Positions 38,991 to 64,000 of a stretch of 64,000 nt of DNA are shown in pieces. A model generated the notes under the pieces. It saw only the letters and a program-made list of their open reading frames with translations, did not search any database and had not been told where the DNA came from. A program made the translations under genes and the position numbers. Positions within the stretch are counted from its first letter, which is position 1. Each line of letters begins with the position of its first letter. Source of the DNA: Flaccisagitta enflata (Eukaryota; Chaetognatha; Sagittoidea; Aphragmophora); NCBI GenBank assembly GCA_965153355.1, contig OZ231126.1, positions 82,708,001-82,772,000 on the forward strand, written 5' to 3'.

Positions 38991-39329
38991 GGTATTTGAT
39001 AAACAGCAAATAAATAAATGAGTAGTGATTTCATGAATAAAGCTATATCTACATGAAATTATCATTGACTAAAGGCACTATCTATTGCAGACAATAAGAG
39101 GGCCATTGTTGCTATTTCGAAAAGGATGCCCTTGGGGATTGATGGGACATGGCTGTCATGGCCGAGGCCGACAAAGATGTATAGCGTATACTTATGACAT
39201 AACAACAAGTGACGCGGGTTCACAAAATTGTTGCGGACGGTTGGGCAGGGGCAACCAACCCCCATCAACACTCAATGCCGCCCCCCCCACCAACTCACAT
39301 ACCCGAACAAGTCATCCAAGGATCGCACA

Positions 39330-39860
39330 TGGCCAGCGGTACCCGATGCCCTGCTTGAAGTGATCAGCTGAAAAAGTGGAGTGAGAGCTGGGCAGCGGCC
39401 CCAAAGGGCCAATGTCCTGTAGGACACAGGGGTTAATTTCCTTATGTCCTGAGAAGGCATATTTCTGGCCTTTGGGACAATTTTCTATGTTATTCAATGG
39501 GAGTTGTACATTTTTTTACAATTTTTTATCTATTTTCTATGTTATTCAATGAGAATTTCATCTTTTTTTCATTTTTCTTATCAATTTTACATGTAATCTA
39601 ATTGGAATTTAGCATTTTTCTTCATTTTTCATCTATTTTCCATGCTATTTGATGGGAAACTTGCATATTTCTATATTTTTGTAAATTTCCCATTTTATTC
39701 AATGGGAAGTTTGCATTTTGTCATTTGCCATGTTATTCAATGGGAATTTGAGCATTGAGAAGCTTGGGGGGGACGTACGTACGGACGTACAGACGGACGT
39801 AAAGAAATTCACCCCTGTGTCCTACAGGACATCGGCCCTTTGGGGCCGCTGCCCAAAAAG
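39330..39860 (+). mobile_element. Family G element with about 60-bp internal units
   Basis: GGCCAGCGGTACCCGATGCC, GGGCAGCGGCCCCAAAGGGC and CCTGTAGGACACAGGGG; internal units around TTATTCAATGGGAATTT; inverse end CCTACAGGACATCGGCCC and GGGGCCGCTGCCC. Confidence 0.65.
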
Positions 39861-39879
39861 CGTCTAAAACACTCGTTTT

Positions 39880-39980
39880 TCTTCTTTTAGACTCATGCGT
39901 TGCGGGCGGATGGACGGCCGAATGGACGGACGGACGGACGGACAAAGCCCCCTATAGACTTGCTTGTCAGCGACTAAAAA
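39880..39980 (-). mobile_element. Hairpin-GGTC element, variant hairpin (minus)
   Basis: GGACGGACGGACGGACGGAC tract, then TATAGACTTGCTTGTCAGCG and ACTAAAAA. Confidence 0.55.
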
Positions 39981-40056
39981 TGGCAAGAAAACATTTACTT
40001 TTTCACAAAATGAATAGCTAAGATGTTCGAACAGGGAGAAAGGCCGGTTTGGGAAT

Positions 40057-61567
<21,511 letters not shown>

Positions 61568-61705
61568 ACCGGCCTAAAAGATATACGCATCAATGAAAAA
61601 AAGAGATTTTGTTAATTGTGTGATTATTAATAAAATTATTTATGGTCATTGTTTTACTGTGTACTTAAAAATCATATTGAGGGTTATAAAACAGAACAGG
61701 TCGCC

Positions 61706-62160
61706 CAAGGGCAATATGTGGTCAGCGATACCCGTTGCCCTGCTTTGCATGTGTGTGAATCAGAATGGGGGAAGCAGGGCAGCGGCCCAGAAGGGGACAA
61801 AGTCCTGTAGAACACAGGGGGACTTTTGTTGGTGCATTCATCCATCCGTCTGTACGTCCATCCGCCCCCCCATGCCCTCTTAGGCCTTGAATGTGCCCTC
61901 TCAGGCCCAAAATCTGCCCTCTCAGGCCCAAAAAATCTGCACTCCCAGGCCTTGAATCTGAGAGGACCGATTTCAGGCCTGAGAGGGCATATTCAAGGCC
62001 TGAGAGGGCAGATTTCAGGCCTGAGAGGGTAGATTTCAGGCCTGAGAGGACAGATTTTAGGGCTGAGAGGGCCTAGGGGGGACGAACGGACAAACGCACA
62101 AACGAAAGTCCCCTGTGTTCTACAGGACTTCGTCCCCTTTGGGGCCGTTGCCCAAAAAGG
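61706..62160 (+). mobile_element. Family G element with 20-bp GGCCTGAGAGGGCA array
   Basis: GTGGTCAGCGATACCCGTTG, GGGCAGCGGCCCAGAAGGGG, TCCTGTAGAACACAGGGGG; array 61880-62070 has units in both orientations; inverse end CCTGTGTTCTACAGGAC and GGGGCCGTTGCCC. Confidence 0.72.
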
Positions 62161-62214
62161 CACTTACGACAAAAATCGACAACGAATACAGGGGAGAAAA
62201 CTAACGAGGTGGGT

Positions 62215-62579
62215 AACAAGGCCAACACCTATAAGTTGCGTGCGAGACTTACAGACTAAGAATGACTTAGAATGACTTAGAATGACTCAGAATGACTTTC
62301 AATGACTTAGAATGACCTAAAATGACCAAAAAGGACTAAAAATGACTAAAAAACCTAATGACCAAAAATGACTTAAGATAACTTAAAATGACTTAAAATG
62401 GCTTAGAATGACTCAAAATGACTTAGAATAACTTTAAGTGACTTAAAATGACTTAAAATGACCTGAGGGATGACGCTATAGTACAAAAAAGTAAAGTGTG
62501 ACGGACGGACCGACGGACGGACGGACGGACGGACGGACGGACAAAGCGGGTTGTAGAGTCGCGTGCACGCGACTAAAAA
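62215..62579 (-). mobile_element. Hairpin-GGTC element, subfamily C (minus)
   Basis: AACAAGGCCAACACCTATAA, GTTGCGTGCGAGACTTACAG, GACTTAGAAT units, GGACGGACGGACGGACGGAC, hairpin AGTCGCGTGCACGCGACT. Confidence 0.9.
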
Positions 62580-62580
62580 T

Positions 62581-63243
62581 TGCAATGTTAGCATTAAAAA
62601 CCTATTTTGTATAATGCGGTTGCAAGAATTCAGCTTATTAAGATGGCAAGAACTTAGTTGCAGAACCCAGTTAATGAATGAAGGTATACACGGGTGTTTC
62701 TGTGCGCAGTGAATAAAAGGGACTTTTTCCTCATTCTAAAGTAATCAAGATGCTTTTGTTTGGAGTATGTATTAAAATGAAGAGATTAATACACGCAGTA
62801 TATATATTCAAAAAATGTCGATTGTCAGCGGAACATAGACGCTGCTTCCTTCGCGTCTTGAGGTCCTTATCACTAGTGGGGTATTGGGACATTGGGATGT
62901 ACATTCTCTCAGTCATACTCTACCGCGTAGTCGTTATCATTAAATCGTAAATCTAGAAATAACTGTCTCTGCTGTCTCTGCTTTTTACTTTTTTGTGCGA
63001 AAAATTATTGAAGTGTTTTATCGTTCGTGCATTCTTTCTTACCCCTTCAGCTCGATCCGACATTCTTCTCTTCTTTATAAAATTTCTCTGTTGTTTATCC
63101 GACGTCAAATATGAGAAAAAGTTGTGATGATTTCTTCAAATTAACGTGAGATAATCATTCAGCGTTACAATTCAAGATAACGAAGTAGCTGATGGTTAAG
63201 ACGAACATGCAACAACTGCTGACGACTGTACGCGTAACACGTA

Positions 63244-63245
<2 letters not shown>
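62581..63245. other. No feature recognised
   Basis: Unique-looking sequence between a C element and a GA microsatellite. Confidence 0.45.

Positions 63246-63327
<82 letters not shown>
63246..63327 (+). repeat. (GA)n microsatellite
   Basis: About 41 units. Confidence 0.95.
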
Positions 63328-63328
<1 letters not shown>

Positions 63329-63478
63329 ACGTTGTTGTTATGGTAGATAGGTCGTCGTTACGGTTTTATTCGTCGAAATTATGGTCATGGCTACCAACAC
63401 GTTTTAACCTCCCGAATGAACTTCAATCTTGCCCACGAATCGCTTCGTCAAAATTTCATTCGCATCCTCTTAGTTGTT

Positions 63479-63911
63479 TTCAGTCGCGGACACGCGACTC
63501 TATCAGTCACTTGTCGGTCGGTCGGTCGGTCGGTCGGTCGGTCGGTCGGTCGGTCGGTCGGTCGGTCGGTCGGTCGGTCGGTCGGTCGGTCGGTCGGTCG
63601 GTCGGTCGGTCGGTCGGTCGGTCGGTCGGTCGGTCGGTCGGTCGGTCGGTCGGTCGGTCGGTCGGTCGGTCGGTCGGTCGGTCGGTCGGTCGGTCGGTCG
63701 GTCGGTCGGTCGGTCGGTCGGTCGGTCGGTCGGTCGGTCGGTCGGTCGGTCGGTCGGTCGGTCGGTCGGTCGGTCGGTCGGTCGGTCGGTCGGTCGGTCG
63801 GTCGGTCGGTTGTTTTTCGAGGTTTCCGTCAGAATGAGTCAAAAAGGGGGGGAACGCGCATATCCGCTCCTGCCCACCCGTCCGCGACTAAGGCTGCCGT
63901 GTATACTTTAT
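63479..63911 (+). mobile_element. Hairpin-GGTC element, subfamily B with about 300-bp GGTC tract
   Basis: CAGTCGCGGACACGCGACTC, perfect (GGTC)n 63513-63810, CCGCTCCTGCCCACCCGTCC, GCGACTAAGGCTGCCGTGTA. Ser-Val-Gly-Arg and Pro-Thr-Asp-Arg readings are spurious. Confidence 0.92.
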
Positions 63912-64000
63912 ATTTTTTTTAGCCTTCACGGGCTTCCTCTCTTTCCCCCTCCTCCTCGTCCTCTTCTTCCTCGAGAGCCTTGGAGTGAAGAGCGCTCTCA

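Noticed and set aside
63507-63842. Long Ser-Val-Gly-Arg or Pro-Thr-Asp-Arg readings
   Set aside because: They are pure translations of the GGTC tetranucleotide in several frames and both strands.

Overview
The window looks like nuclear DNA of an invertebrate animal. Supports: spliced genes with GT/AG introns, one of which encodes an ankyrin-repeat plus SOCS-box protein (SOCS boxes are essentially a metazoan trait); TTAGGG-type telomere-like repeats; a very high load of microsatellites, minisatellites and short TA-flanked inverted-repeat transposons (MITEs). There are no operons, rRNA genes, CRISPR arrays or bacterial signals. The phylum cannot be fixed from the sequence alone.

Two genes can be supported. 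(1) On the minus strand, positions 61567 to 40057, is a seven-exon gene for an ASB1-like protein (ankyrin repeat and SOCS box). All six junctions keep frame, giving 1629 coding bases (542 residues) spread over 21.5 kb. It has a proline-rich N-terminal extension and an Asp/Asn-rich low-complexity insert. (2) On the plus strand, positions 15188 to about 29007, is a multi-exon gene. It has zinc-finger-like N-terminal exons, then a large exon, then exons matching an uncharacterised, probably transposon-derived, invertebrate protein family (GDK motif, GLSG..G..PC..C-like motif, SEQ motif). Two different 18-bp coding minisatellites (hexapeptides QTGAHL and ADAPQL) sit at the two ends of its core. 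Stops and a probable 1-base frameshift near 25.5-25.7 kb suggest the copy is broken or the assembly has an indel. Small exon-like fragments follow at 29.4 and 31.3 kb.

Layout: 1-15 kb is gene-free and repeat-rich (microsatellites, MITEs, a 650-bp palindrome, a 2.8-kb array of a 70-bp unit, a 1.3-kb array of 10-bp units). 15-31.5 kb holds the plus-strand gene and its repeat-filled introns. 31.5-40 kb is gene-free. 40-61.6 kb is the ASB1-like gene, whose introns are packed with mobile elements. 61.6-64 kb is repeats ending in a roughly 300-bp GGTC tetranucleotide tract.

The most striking signal is a superfamily of short dispersed elements, about 30 copies in several subfamilies. All share one plan: a T-run, a terminal hairpin, TCTA, a GGTC-like tetranucleotide tract, a variable middle, a second copy of the hairpin arm, and a conserved tail GGCCTTGTT. 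The hairpin arm and the distant 3' copy change together between subfamilies and stay complementary (AGTCGCGTGC with GCACGCGACT; AGTCGCGGAC with GTCCGCGACT; AGGTGCGAC with GTCGCACCT; AAGTGCG.. with CGCACTT). A duplicated locus at 47.6/48.1 kb gives a filled/empty site pair with no obvious target duplication. I do not recognise this architecture as a described transposon class.
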